Shown piece after piece: positions 1 to 8,260 of a stretch of DNA of 61,264 nucleotides. The notes beneath the pieces are model-generated. The model saw only the letters and a list, made by a program, of their open reading frames with translations. It was not told where the DNA came from and ran no database searches. The position numbers and the translations under genes were made by a program. Position 1 is the stretch's first letter; every line of letters starts with the position of its first letter. Source of the DNA: Eubacteriales bacterium (lineage in GTDB: Bacteria; Bacillota; Clostridia; Lachnospirales; Lachnospiraceae); contig JAUNGT010000016.1 in NCBI GenBank assembly GCA_030524455.1, positions 1 through 61,264 of the forward strand. The letters run 5' to 3'.

Positions 1-5
1 TCTGA

Positions 6-548
6 GGTATTTTCAATTTTCAACATCCACATTTTTTATTATACAGGAAGCTCCCGGATGTGATAGAGGTCAGAAACCATTTGCTGCCTGCAGGAGAACG
101 GGAGAAAAATATTGCCGCTGATCTGAAGGATTCCATATGGTTCCGTGAAATTGAAGCAAGTCAGGGAATTATATTTTTTGCGGCAGGTGTGTTTTACTAC
201 TTTCTGACGGAAGAAGTGAAAAGACTTTTCCTGGCGATAGAAAACCATTTTCCGGAAGGCAGAATTGTATTCGATGCCTGCGGAAAGACCGGGGCAAAGC
301 TGGTAAAAAAAACATGGTTAAAAGAAGCCAAAATAAAAGATGTAAACGCATATTTCTCCGTTGGCGACGCTCAGAAAGAGCTTGCACTCTGGTCGGATAA
401 ATTTCAGGTATCCTGTCGCGGCTACATGCTGGGATATCAGACATTGGACGTTCCCTCCGTCAAGAAGTTATACCGGATTTTAGCGAAAATTGGAGATGAT
501 ATGATGAAGATGAAAATTGTACGAATTGATTTCAGGGCAATCAAATAA
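6..548 (+). pseudogene. N-terminally truncated LCM/Ppm1-type SAM methyltransferase
   Basis: The reading frame is open from 6 (in-frame TGA at 3-5) to the stop at 546-548. Its protein matches the C-terminal two thirds of the leucine carboxyl methyltransferase (Tcm/Ppm1-like) family. It begins near the family's DLPDVIEVR-like segment (here LPDVIEVRNHLLPAGER), continues through the GVFYYF region and ends normally. The first part of the SAM-binding fold is missing, and the residues before LPDV do not look like the family. A GTG at 60 behind AGGAAG could start a 162-residue product, but that product would lack the SAM-binding glycine motif. I read it as a decayed gene whose 5' part is lost or frameshifted beyond the window edge. 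No function is expected. Confidence 0.6.
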
Positions 549-557
549 GATTGTTGA

Positions 558-598
558 AGTGGGATAAGGCTAAAAAGGCTTTATCCCACTTTCCTTTG
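558..598 (+). terminator. Rho-independent terminator after methyltransferase remnant
   Basis: Arms AGTGGGATAA (558-567) and TTATCCCACT (581-590) form a stem followed by a T-rich run to 598. It lies just after the methyltransferase stop codon. Confidence 0.7.
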
Positions 599-1232
599 TA
601 ACCTATCTTTACAATGTCGTAGACGGTATTTTTGTCGGCCAGGGTGTCGGAGCTGCGGCGTTAGGCGCTGTGAATATTGGCGTTCCTTTTATTACGTTTG
701 TTATTGCAATCGCGCTTTTATGACAGCCTTTTCGCTCACGCTCCTGATATCGCTCCTGCTTATGATTGTGGGAATGGTGTTCTCACAGCAGATTGCAGAT
801 ATAAGCGGTGCAGGAAAATTGAGTGCGGAAATGCGCAGTCGCAAATATCTTTTTGGATTGGCTGTTTATTTTTCCGTTTGATATGGGAATAATCGGCACG
901 GCGATTGCTTCCGGTCTGAGGCAGATTTTTTCAACGCTTGTGCTGCTTTCGCACTTTGCTACAATCTTATGCTGGCAAGTTTCTTTGGGGAAATTGTTAT
1001 GGCAGACAGGATACAGAAGAAATGGGGTGGTATTTCCGCTGTGGAATTATGATAAACAGCATTCTGTCTGTTCTCATTTATGGTATACTGTTTGTATTTG
1101 ATGTTCCGGTTATTTGCATTTTTAACCGGGACACGGAACTGGTGCAGACTGCTTCGGCTGCCCTGCCGCTGTTTGGTTTGTCCTTTATTCCGATGGCGAT
1201 TAACCTTATTTACACAGCATTTGTAACGAGGA
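598..1232 (+). pseudogene. MATE-family efflux pump remnant, multiply frameshifted
   Basis: Pieces of a MATE (multi-antimicrobial extrusion) Na+/H+ antiporter appear in order but in different frames. YNVVDGIFVGQGVGAAALG, the family's N-terminal signature, is at about 607-664. AFSLTLLISLLLMIVGMVF follows at about 722-780, FDMGIIGTAIASGLRQIF at about 877-930, and INSILSVLIYG through the TM before the middle loop at about 1052-1230. In-frame stops and shifts separate them, and several helices are absent. No continuous MATE product can be made. An intact MATE gene exists at 41177-42514, but this remnant is AT-rich and is not a recent duplicate of it. Confidence 0.75.
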
Positions 1233-1339
1233 TCATTCGTGACAGCTCCCGTTTTTCGATCCGGGCTATGCTTCTTCGGCTGAATGGGGTACAATGGAGA
1301 CAACGGCAAAATACAGTGTGCTTTGGAGGAGGTTCACTT

Positions 1340-1744
1340 ATGTTTCAAAAAGCAATAATAATCGGTTGTCCAGGTGCAGGGAAAAGCACATTTGCAAGAA
1401 GGCTGCAGGATAAATGGATCATTGACGGAAACTACGGAAGAACCCTTGAAATGCGTATTCAATCGTGTGATACCATATTTTTACTGGATTTTCCGGTAGA
1501 GGAATGTTTGACCGGAGCAGAATCGCGCGTAGGCAAACAACGTGCAGATATGCCATGGACAGAGACGGAGTTTGATGAAGGTTTCAGACAATGGATTATC
1601 GATTTTCCTAAAAATGAATTGCCGGTTATATATGAACTGCTTGACAGATACAGAAGCGAAAAGAACATTTATGTTTTTCACACAAGAGAAGATATAGAGG
1701 ATTATTTGCTTGCGATGGAAAAGCAGATGAGCAAAATGAATTGA
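1340..1744 (+). CDS. P-loop kinase (topology-modulation/FlaR type) with internal deletion
   Basis: The start is the ATG at 1340 behind GGAGGAGG; a longer frame upstream belongs to the MATE remnant. The 134-residue protein begins with a Walker A loop, GCPGAGKST (residues 8-16). It then jumps to DKWIIDGNY, RTLEMR, FLLDFPVEECL and MPWTETEFDEGF, which are recognisable landmarks of the small nucleotide-kinase-like family often called DNA topology modulation protein. In full-length relatives about 40 residues, including an LDxIWHKP-like segment, separate the P-loop region from WIIDGNY. Here that block is missing without a frame change. The product is probably non-functional or altered. The substrate of the family is not firmly known. 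Confidence 0.6.
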   Translation: MFQKAIIIGCPGAGKSTFARRLQDKWIIDGNYGRTLEMRIQSCDTIFLLDFPVEECLTGAESRVGKQRADMPWTETEFDEGFRQWIIDFPKNELPVIYELLDRYRSEKNIYVFHTREDIEDYLLAMEKQMSKMN

Positions 1745-1769
1745 CTATAATGAAACAAAGGGACAGAAA

Positions 1770-2234
1770 ATGTTTATCAGAAAATATCGGATTTCCGACT
1801 GTAAAGAAATTACGGAGTTGTTTTATCATACAGTCCATACAGTAAATGCGAAAGATTATACAAAAGAGCAACTGGATGTATGGGCAACCGGGCAAGTGGA
1901 TTTGGCAAAATGGAACCAGTTACTTCAGGAACATTACAGCATAGTTGCTGTCGAAAATGGAGTTATTGCAGGTTTTGGGGACATAGATAAAACGGGGTAC
2001 CTTGATCATTTGTTTGTTCATGCCGATTATCAGAAAAAAGGCATAGCGACTGTTATTTGCAATCAACTGGAGCAAGCTGTTCAGGGAGATATTACTACTC
2101 ACGCTTCTGTTACAGCGAAGCCTTTCTTTGAAAAAAGGGGTTACAAAGTCGTAAAGGAACAGCAGGTTGAACGACAGGGAATTTTTCTTACAAACTTTTG
2201 CATGAAGAAAAGCAGGAAAAACGATGGGATTTGA
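1770..2234 (+). CDS. GNAT-family N-acetyltransferase
   Basis: This 154-residue single-domain acetyltransferase should use acetyl-CoA to acetylate an amine; the substrate cannot be told from sequence. The GNAT core is clear. The N-terminal strand is MFIRKYRISDCKEITELF, beta-4 is GYLDHLFVHADYQKKGIA (residues about 77-92) with the Q-x-x-G-x-A pyrophosphate-binding turn, and the C-terminal part is AKPFFEKRGYKVVKEQ. The arrangement resembles the YafP subgroup. It starts 25 bp after the kinase stop, with AAAGGGA as a modest ribosome site, so the two are probably co-transcribed. It is the only apparently intact gene between the damaged genes at the left and the Fic gene. Confidence 0.85.
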   Translation: MFIRKYRISDCKEITELFYHTVHTVNAKDYTKEQLDVWATGQVDLAKWNQLLQEHYSIVAVENGVIAGFGDIDKTGYLDHLFVHADYQKKGIATVICNQLEQAVQGDITTHASVTAKPFFEKRGYKVVKEQQVERQGIFLTNFCMKKSRKNDGI

Positions 2235-2312
2235 CGAAGAAGGGAGTTCATCAGATTGTTTTTTGTTCAAGTTATTCACTGATCTTGCAAAGCAGATAGA
2301 ACATTCCCGTAA

Positions 2313-2375
2313 CGGCAAAAATATGATACCGAAATAGAAAATAAATTGATATTTTTGCCGATAGCGTGATATACT
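2313..2375 (+). promoter_or_regulatory. Promoter of the Fic gene overlapped by a 12-bp inverted repeat
   Basis: TTGATA (2346-2351) and TATACT (2370-2375), 18 bp apart, make a sigma-A-type promoter 50 bp before the Fic start. A perfect inverted repeat, CGGCAAAAATAT (2313-2324) and ATATTTTTGCCG (2349-2360), has its right arm across the -35 and spacer. It could be an operator for the HTH domain of the Fic protein, or simply a hairpin. Operator function is inference. Confidence 0.5.
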
Positions 2376-2426
2376 ATACAGTAGATCAGGGCAGTTTTGT
2401 GATTGATTTATGACGGAGGAGAGCAG

Positions 2427-3317
2427 ATGCAATACCTTTCAGTTACGGAAACAGCAAAAAAGTGGGATGTGTCGGAACGCAGCGTTAGAAATTATTGTGC
2501 CAAGGGGCGGGTGAATGGTGCGTTTCTTACCGGTAAGACCTGGAACATTCCTGAGACTGCAGAAAAACCGGAGCGTATCAACAAGAGAAAAGAGGAACCA
2601 ATTACGCTGTTGGATATTCTGAAAGAGCAGAAAGCAAGCAAATACTCCGGTGGTATTTACCATAAAACACAGATTGAATTGACATACAATTCAAATCACA
2701 TGGAAGGAAGCCGCCTGACCCACGATCAGACCAGATATATTTTTGAAACCAACACGATCGGTGCAGAAAATGAAATTCTCAATGTGGATGATGTGATCGA
2801 AACGGCGAACCATTTCCGTTGTATTGACAGGATTATTGAGAACGCAAAAACCGCATTAACCGAGAAATTTATCAAAGAGCTTCATTTGATTTTGAAGAGC
2901 GGCACCAGTGATTCCAGAAAAGACTGGTTCGCTGTTGGCGATTATAAAAAGCTGCCAAACGAGGTTGGCGGCATGGATACCGCCCTTCCGGAAGAAGTTG
3001 GCGACAGGATGAAAGCGTTGTTGATGAAATACGATGCCAAGGGAAAAAAGACCTTCGAGGATATCCTGGATTTCCATGTGAAGTTTGAGCGAATTCATCC
3101 GTTTCAAGATGGAAATGGTCGCGTGGGCAGACTGATTATGTTTAAGGAGTGCCTGAAATATAATATTGTTCCTTTCATCATTGAGGACAATCTGAAGCTG
3201 TTTTACTATCGGGGTTTGAAAGAGTGGAACAATGAAAAAGGCTATCTGACAGATACCTGCCTGACGGCACAGGATAAATATAAAGCATATTTGGATTATT
3301 TCAGGATTGTATATTAA
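2427..3317 (+). CDS. Fic-domain protein with N-terminal HTH (probable AMPylase)
   Basis: This 296-residue protein starts at the ATG at 2427 behind GGAGGA; the frame extends to 2403 but without a ribosome site. Residues 1-45 form a MerR/excisionase-like helix-turn-helix (VTETAKKWDVSERSVRNYC). The inhibitory-helix motif S-x-x-x-E-G is at 89-94 (SNHMEG), marking a class II, N-terminally inhibited Fic protein. The catalytic loop HPFQDGNGRVGR starts at H224 and is complete. Such enzymes transfer AMP from ATP to Ser, Thr or Tyr of a target and are kept off until the helix moves. The target is unknown. HTH-Fic fusions are common in mobile and toxin-like settings. The promoter has an inverted repeat that this HTH could bind. 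Confidence 0.88.
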   Translation: MQYLSVTETAKKWDVSERSVRNYCAKGRVNGAFLTGKTWNIPETAEKPERINKRKEEPITLLDILKEQKASKYSGGIYHKTQIELTYNSNHMEGSRLTHDQTRYIFETNTIGAENEILNVDDVIETANHFRCIDRIIENAKTALTEKFIKELHLILKSGTSDSRKDWFAVGDYKKLPNEVGGMDTALPEEVGDRMKALLMKYDAKGKKTFEDILDFHVKFERIHPFQDGNGRVGRLIMFKECLKYNIVPFIIEDNLKLFYYRGLKEWNNEKGYLTDTCLTAQDKYKAYLDYFRIVY

Positions 3318-3394
3318 GGAAGCTTGCTAAAAAAGCGAAAGTTAGCCAACCCGTTTTATGACGAATTGGTGCTTTTCGAAGAAAGGCGGATTAT

Positions 3395-3925
3395 ATGAAT
3401 GAAAATAATGTATTAGATGCCTGGATTATGGTTGAGCACTTATCCGAAGGGGATATCAGTATGACGGATCAATCGATTATTCACTGGGATGAAGATGCAG
3501 GAAGAAATTGTTGTTTTTTTAAGAAAGGAATTTCGCCTCAGGAGACGGATCAGGATATCGTGAATGGATACAAGTTTTCCTTTGCACTTTGCTTTGATAA
3601 GAATTTGAAGCTTAATTCGAAGATGACTTTTGTTTCCGCAAGCTATTTTATCCGCAAGCTAAAAAAACTGCCGGATGAAAAAGCTTTTTCATCTTTTGAA
3701 GAGGAACTTAGAAAGAAAACAGAAGAATTATTTGAATGTGAGGAAACTGAAAATTATCCGGCGCATTTTAATACTGCGATTGCAACCGTTTTAAGAAAGA
3801 ATAATGTTGAAATAAAAAATTGCAGAATGCGCGTTGTTGAAAATTTGGAGACGGGTGCAACAAATCTGCACTCATTTTTTGTTGATGATTTGCAAAAAGC
3901 GAAAAAAGTCATTCGGCGAAACTGA
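3395..3925 (+). CDS. N-terminal fragment of a frameshifted SF1 helicase
   Basis: This 176-residue frame starts with ATG at 3395 behind AAAGGCGG and ends at a TGA at 3923-3925. It carries no catalytic motif and reads as the N-terminal accessory domain of the helicase encoded immediately downstream. The downstream reading frame is open back to about 3900. A single -1 shift within the A6 run at 3902-3907 would join the two into one protein of about 1000 residues, passing from LQKAKK into the KLKDYIS segment. As the sequence stands the product stops before the ATPase. Whether this is mutation, phase variation, recoding or a base-call error cannot be decided here. Confidence 0.55.
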   Translation: MNENNVLDAWIMVEHLSEGDISMTDQSIIHWDEDAGRNCCFFKKGISPQETDQDIVNGYKFSFALCFDKNLKLNSKMTFVSASYFIRKLKKLPDEKAFSSFEEELRKKTEELFECEETENYPAHFNTAIATVLRKNNVEIKNCRMRVVENLETGATNLHSFFVDDLQKAKKVIRRN

Positions 3926-4014
3926 AGGATTATATTTCGGGGACAAACAGTAGGATAAATCTGGACAGCAGATCAGATTCCCCTGAGTTTGCGAAGGGGG
4001 AGTTTTGGAAAATA

Positions 4015-6396
4015 TTGAAGCCAATTCATTATCCTGTTTCAAGATTTCCAAGTAAACCACAGTACGCGCTGTCTTTTATGCAGCAGGTGGCTGTTAATCT
4101 GGCCATTGGATATGATAACGATCAGCTTCGTAGTGTAAATGGTCCACCCGGTACCGGAAAGACCACACTTTTAAAAGATATTTTTGCCGAACTTGTGGTG
4201 CAGCAAGCACGGGATATTGTTGAGCTGGCAGATAAATCGATAAAGGGATCCGGAGAAACAAAGTATTATGGCAATGCTTCTATAGGAGTATTGCCTCGTA
4301 AAATAGTGGAGAAGGGTATTGTTGTTGCAAGTTCAAATAATGGAGCGGTTCAAAATATCGTGAATGAACTCCCTTTGTTGTCAGGTATTGATGAGGAGTT
4401 TATTGATGCGATTCATGAAGCGGATTATTTCCGAAATCTTTCAAACGCTAAACTTGATTCAAAATGGACAGAAGATGACGAAGGGGTAAAATCAGAAGAG
4501 TTAATAATGGAAGCGGCTGCGGGGCCTGACAGATTCTGGGGATTGTTTTCACTTGAAGGTGGGAAAAAGGAAAACGTTAATAAAATTATTACTGCGCTTA
4601 AGCATATTGTAAAGTATCTTGAGGAAGAATATGAGCCGGATTCCAGGGCTTATGATGAGTTTAGGAAAAAACATGAGGAGATATGTAAATATCGCAAAAG
4701 CCGGCAGGAATCCGTATGCGAAATTGATAAACTGCATGAATTAAAAGAAAGGCTTTTGGATAGAAGCAAACATTATCCGGTCGAGTCTGATAACCGTAAA
4801 GAACAAGTCGATGCGGACAGAGAGAAATTTAATGAAGAAATACAGTCTTTACAGAATGAAATTGCCGGATTAAATGAAGCAAAAATCAAAAGGCAAAAAC
4901 TTGCAGGAAACGTTAGGGTTGAAATAAATGGTACGAATCAGTTGATAGAAGCTTTGCGCCTGCAAAAGCCGGGATTATTTCAGTTTTGTCGAAAAAAAGA
5001 ATATAATCAGAAAATGAAAATGTATTCAGACAAATTACAGGAGATTTTGCAGAGTGAACAGAAACTTGTAAATGAGATTGCTGAGATTGAGATAAAGATT
5101 GAAAAGGACAATCGCTCTGTAGAAAGATATAAAAAGAACATCTTGCAAGAGGACGAAAAGTATAGAATCTGGAAGCTTAAGAAAGAAGAAGAGCTTGAGA
5201 GCTATAAGAAGGAAATATCCTTGTTAGAGAAGAAAGTACTTGCATTTGGGATTCCTGTGCTCGACTTTTCGGCATCATATGAGACTTTACAACTCAGTAA
5301 TCCATGGTTTGATATCGAATACAGAAGAATGCAATCTTTGCTTTTTATCTCGGCACTGAAGGTGAGAAAGCAGTTCCTGTATGAAAACAGAAAGAATGTT
5401 AAAGCTGCCTATATTATTTGGAGCAAACAAAAAAATTATCTTGAACGCAGGAAGGTGATTTCCGAGGCGTGGAATTGGATCAATATGACAATTCCGGTAA
5501 TTAGTTCGACTTTTGCCAGCTTTTCAAGAATGTGCGCATATCTGGACAAAGAAACCATCGGATATCTTTTTGTTGATGAGGCGGGGCAAGCACTTCCGCA
5601 AGCCAGCGTAGGCGCAATGCTTAGAAGCAGGAAAATGATGGTTGTAGGTGATCCTTCGCAGATAAAGCCAGTGCTGACGCTTGATGAAGGTATTTTGGGG
5701 CTGTTGAGAGAACACTATGGGGTCTCTGAAAAATATCTTTCCGAGAATGCGTCGACACAAACTCTTGTGGATGCCGCCGGTAGATATGGTTTTTACAAAG
5801 ACAGAGAAAAAGAGGATTGGATAGGAATTCCGTTATGGGTGCACAGAAGGTGCAAACATCCGATGTTTGATATTGCAAATGAAATCTCATATGGCGGGAA
5901 TATGGTGCAAGGTGTGAAACAGCAGGGAAGAGCAGCATGGTATGATATCATTGGCGAAGCATCAGACAAGTATGTTGCGGAACAGGGGCTCTTTTTGCGG
6001 GAAAGGATATTGGAAATATCCCGCGAAAATCCGGAAGTCCTTGATCCGTCTAAGAAAGATGTTATCTATGTTATTTCGCCGTTTAAAAATGTTGCATATG
6101 AGCTTTCACGGGAACTGCAAAAAATCGGATTTACAAGATATGATAATGGAAAGCCGACGAACGTAGGCACAGTACATACTTTTCAAGGGAAAGAGGCACC
6201 GATCGTTTTTCTGGTTCTGGGTGCTGATGAAAAAAGCAAAGGTGCCGCAAATTGGGCAATGGGAACAGAAAATCCCAATATTATGAACGTTGCCGCAACA
6301 CGCGCCAAAGAAGAGTTTTATGTGATAGGCTCCAGAAAGTTGTATCAAAATCTTGACAGCGATGTTATAAATATAACCTGTCGTATTTTAGAATGA
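4015..6396 (+). CDS. SF1 (Upf1/Dna2-like) helicase, C-terminal portion of split gene
   Basis: The frame is open from about 3900. The first usable codon in the listed frame is TTG 4015 with no good ribosome site, so independent expression is doubtful. Counting from 4015, Walker A GPPGTGKTT is at residues 43-51 and a long charged coiled-coil insert runs over about 190-460. The DEAG-type motif II (VDEAGQALPQ) is near 518 and motif III (GDPSQIKPV) about 25 residues on. Motif V (TVHTFQGKEAP) is near 718 and motif VI (NVAATRAKEEFYVIGS) near 758. All superfamily 1B helicase motifs are intact, so the ATPase itself has not decayed. Large helicases of this kind act on DNA or RNA and often occur in defence islands. 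Lying between a Fic protein and a DUF1016 nuclease suggests such a role, by inference only. Confidence 0.75.
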   Translation: MKPIHYPVSRFPSKPQYALSFMQQVAVNLAIGYDNDQLRSVNGPPGTGKTTLLKDIFAELVVQQARDIVELADKSIKGSGETKYYGNASIGVLPRKIVEKGIVVASSNNGAVQNIVNELPLLSGIDEEFIDAIHEADYFRNLSNAKLDSKWTEDDEGVKSEELIMEAAAGPDRFWGLFSLEGGKKENVNKIITALKHIVKYLEEEYEPDSRAYDEFRKKHEEICKYRKSRQESVCEIDKLHELKERLLDRSKHYPVESDNRKEQVDADREKFNEEIQSLQNEIAGLNEAKIKRQKLAGNVRVEINGTNQLIEALRLQKPGLFQFCRKKEYNQKMKMYSDKLQEILQSEQKLVNEIAEIEIKIEKDNRSVERYKKNILQEDEKYRIWKLKKEEELESYKKEISLLEKKVLAFGIPVLDFSASYETLQLSNPWFDIEYRRMQSLLFISALKVRKQFLYENRKNVKAAYIIWSKQKNYLERRKVISEAWNWINMTIPVISSTFASFSRMCAYLDKETIGYLFVDEAGQALPQASVGAMLRSRKMMVVGDPSQIKPVLTLDEGILGLLREHYGVSEKYLSENASTQTLVDAAGRYGFYKDREKEDWIGIPLWVHRRCKHPMFDIANEISYGGNMVQGVKQQGRAAWYDIIGEASDKYVAEQGLFLRERILEISRENPEVLDPSKKDVIYVISPFKNVAYELSRELQKIGFTRYDNGKPTNVGTVHTFQGKEAPIVFLVLGADEKSKGAANWAMGTENPNIMNVAATRAKEEFYVIGSRKLYQNLDSDVINITCRILE

Positions 6397-6518
6397 TTTA
6401 ATAATAAAATTGAAAATATTCTGATTCTGAGAAGTGGTTATAACACCATTTTTGAAAGAGTCTTGATGTGACAGGAAAAGCAAGTTAAAATATAATTATT
6501 ATGGGAAATTGAGGTGAC

Positions 6519-7577
6519 ATGATGGAAAATCATTTGACGTCATACCAATCAGTTATTACAGAAATTAAAAGCATTATTTCATCTGGACAAGAAGCAGCCT
6601 ATAGTGCTTCCAGTAAGGCAATGCTGCTTACCTATTGGAATATTGGCAAGCGAATTGTAGAACAGGAACTGGGCGGCAGTGAACGTGCAGAGTATGGTAG
6701 AGGTCTAATTTCTGCATTGGCAGACGATTTGACAAAAGAGTTTGGACAAAATTACTCCAAAAGAAATTTGCACTATTATATCAAGTTTTATCAGTGCTTT
6801 CCTGATGAGCAGATTGTGAACGCATGCGTTCACAATCTTAACTGGACACATATTAGGAGCCTTCTTCGTGTTGCAGATGAAAATGCACGCTATTGGTATA
6901 TGAAAGAGGCTGTTGATGGGAGTTGGAGTTCAAGAACTTTAGATCGTAACATCAGTACGCAATACTATCATAGGCTTCTTCAAACCCCGAAAAAAGATGC
7001 TGTAATTGAAGAAATGAAGCGGAAAACCGCAGAATTTCAAAAAAGTCAATTTGAATTAATCAAAAGTCCGGTGATTGCAGAATTCCTTGGTTTCAAAAAT
7101 GAAGATACTTATTTAGAGGGAGATTTAGAATCTGCCATTCTTTCACATATTAGAGACTTTTTGATGGAATTGGGCAGAGGATTTGCATTTGTGGCTCGTC
7201 AGCAACATATCGTAACGGAAACTTCAGACTACTATTTAGATCTCGTTTTTTATAATATTGAGCTGAAGTGTTATGTCCTAATCGATTTGAAGATGGGCAG
7301 AATTACACACCAGGATGTGGGACAAATCGATATGTATGTGCGTATGTATGATGATTTGAAGCGAGGACAAGGAGATAATCCTACCATTGGGATTTTATTG
7401 TGCTCAGAAACGGATGAGGATATTGCCAGATATTCGGTGCTTCATGATAATAACCGATTGTTTATGTCAAAGTATCTGCCTTATTTGCCTACAAAAGAGC
7501 AGTTGAAAGCAGAGATTGAGAGACAGAAAGAAATATTCTCTGTGCAGCATCAGGTCCTACAAGAGAATTGGGAGTAG
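6519..7577 (+). CDS. DUF1016/YhcG-type PD-(D/E)xK nuclease
   Basis: This 352-residue protein starts at ATG 6519 behind GAGGTG. The N-terminal DUF1016 part (about 1-170) has the LLTYWNIGKRIVEQE and LNWTHIRSLLRV signatures. The C-terminal domain (about 190-340) is a PD-(D/E)xK nuclease fold with D241 in YYLDLVFYN and D256-x-K258 in VLIDLKMG, followed by HQDVGQIDMYV. Members occur beside restriction-modification and other mobile defence genes; the biochemical target is poorly known. It is separated from the helicase by 122 bp and may have its own promoter. An unusual 28-bp perfect DNA palindrome lies inside the gene. The AT-rich composition matches the rest of the island. Confidence 0.88.
   Translation: MMENHLTSYQSVITEIKSIISSGQEAAYSASSKAMLLTYWNIGKRIVEQELGGSERAEYGRGLISALADDLTKEFGQNYSKRNLHYYIKFYQCFPDEQIVNACVHNLNWTHIRSLLRVADENARYWYMKEAVDGSWSSRTLDRNISTQYYHRLLQTPKKDAVIEEMKRKTAEFQKSQFELIKSPVIAEFLGFKNEDTYLEGDLESAILSHIRDFLMELGRGFAFVARQQHIVTETSDYYLDLVFYNIELKCYVLIDLKMGRITHQDVGQIDMYVRMYDDLKRGQGDNPTIGILLCSETDEDIARYSVLHDNNRLFMSKYLPYLPTKEQLKAEIERQKEIFSVQHQVLQENWE
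6811..6838. repeat. 28-bp perfect palindrome inside the DUF1016 gene
   Basis: Bases 6811-6824 (AGATTGTGAACGCA) are the exact reverse complement of 6825-6838, with no loop. It encodes the residues QIVNACVHNL just before the conserved WTH motif. A perfect palindrome of this length is not expected by chance in coding DNA. Confidence 0.8.
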
Positions 7578-7622
7578 AGAAATCGATATTGGTTAAATAC
7601 TTATAGGAAGGATATATTCAAG

Positions 7623-8111
7623 ATGATAAAAGTATTATTCGTCTGCCTTGGCAATATTTGCCGTTCCCCCATGGCCGAGTTTATTTTCCGCGACATGGTG
7701 CAAAAGCGCGGCCTGGCCGGTCAGTTCCGGATCGCCTCCGCGGCGACCAGCCGGGAGGAGATCGGAAACCCGGTCTATCCTCCGGCGCAGCGTAAGCTGC
7801 GCGAGCATGGAATCGATCCGTCCGGCAAGCGGGCGCGGCAGATGACGGGGCGGGATTATGAGGAGTACGATTACCTGCTGGCGGCGGAACGCCGCAATAT
7901 TACAAATATGCTTCGGATTACCGGAGGAGATCCGCAGCACAAGATCCGGCGCCTGCTGGATTATTCCGACCGGCCGAGGGATATCGACGATCCCTGGTAC
8001 AGCGGGGATTTTGAGACGGCTTACCGGGATATTACAGAGGGCTGCGCCGCGTTTTTGGATTACCTGCAGAGGGAGGGACTGACCGGGAACGGCAAGGAGA
8101 AGGAAAAGTAA
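7623..8111 (+). CDS. Low-molecular-weight protein tyrosine phosphatase
   Basis: This 162-residue cytoplasmic phosphatase has the family's N-terminal P-loop C-x5-R-S (CLGNICRS, catalytic C8 and R14). The general-acid aspartate sits in DDPWY (residue 123). It dephosphorylates phosphotyrosine; bacterial members often partner tyrosine kinases of polysaccharide synthesis or act in stress responses, but no kinase is seen here. The start is supported by AGGAAGG about 10 bp upstream. This gene marks a sharp change from the AT-rich island to GC-rich core DNA and is the first core gene on this side. A short lysine- and glutamate-rich tail follows the domain. Confidence 0.93.
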   Translation: MIKVLFVCLGNICRSPMAEFIFRDMVQKRGLAGQFRIASAATSREEIGNPVYPPAQRKLREHGIDPSGKRARQMTGRDYEEYDYLLAAERRNITNMLRITGGDPQHKIRRLLDYSDRPRDIDDPWYSGDFETAYRDITEGCAAFLDYLQREGLTGNGKEKEK

Positions 8112-8116
8112 AAAAT

Positions 8117-8170
8117 TTTACATGAATTTTACAAAAAAAGTAGTCAAATCTTACACGGAACTGCTACAAT
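8117..8170 (+). promoter_or_regulatory. PhoP-box-like direct repeats and promoter
   Basis: TTTACA at 8117-8122 and 8128-8133 and CTTACA at 8150-8155 are spaced 11 and 22 bp, so they lie on one face of the helix. TACAAT (8165-8170) is a good -10. In Bacillus, PhoP binds TT(A/C/T)ACA repeats spaced this way. The downstream genes are a Na/Pi transporter and a PhoP/PhoR-like pair, so phosphate-dependent autoregulation is likely, but the binding is inferred. Confidence 0.55.
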
Positions 8171-8260
8171 GAAAAAAACTGTGTATAAGGTCGAATTTTG
8201 GAGGAAGAAAAGCGACAGCCCTGTCGGATCGGGCTGTTACGGGAAGAAAGAGAGGTTTCT

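Noticed and set aside
2224..2337. 37-codon frame after the GNAT gene
   Set aside because: It overlaps the GNAT end, has no ribosome site and no recognisable family; too weak to list.
3902..3907. Programmed -1 ribosomal frameshift in the helicase gene
   Set aside because: The zero-frame codons are AAA AAA G, not the A AAA AAG phase of the efficient dnaX-type slip, and I see no clear stimulatory hairpin. A simple indel is more likely.
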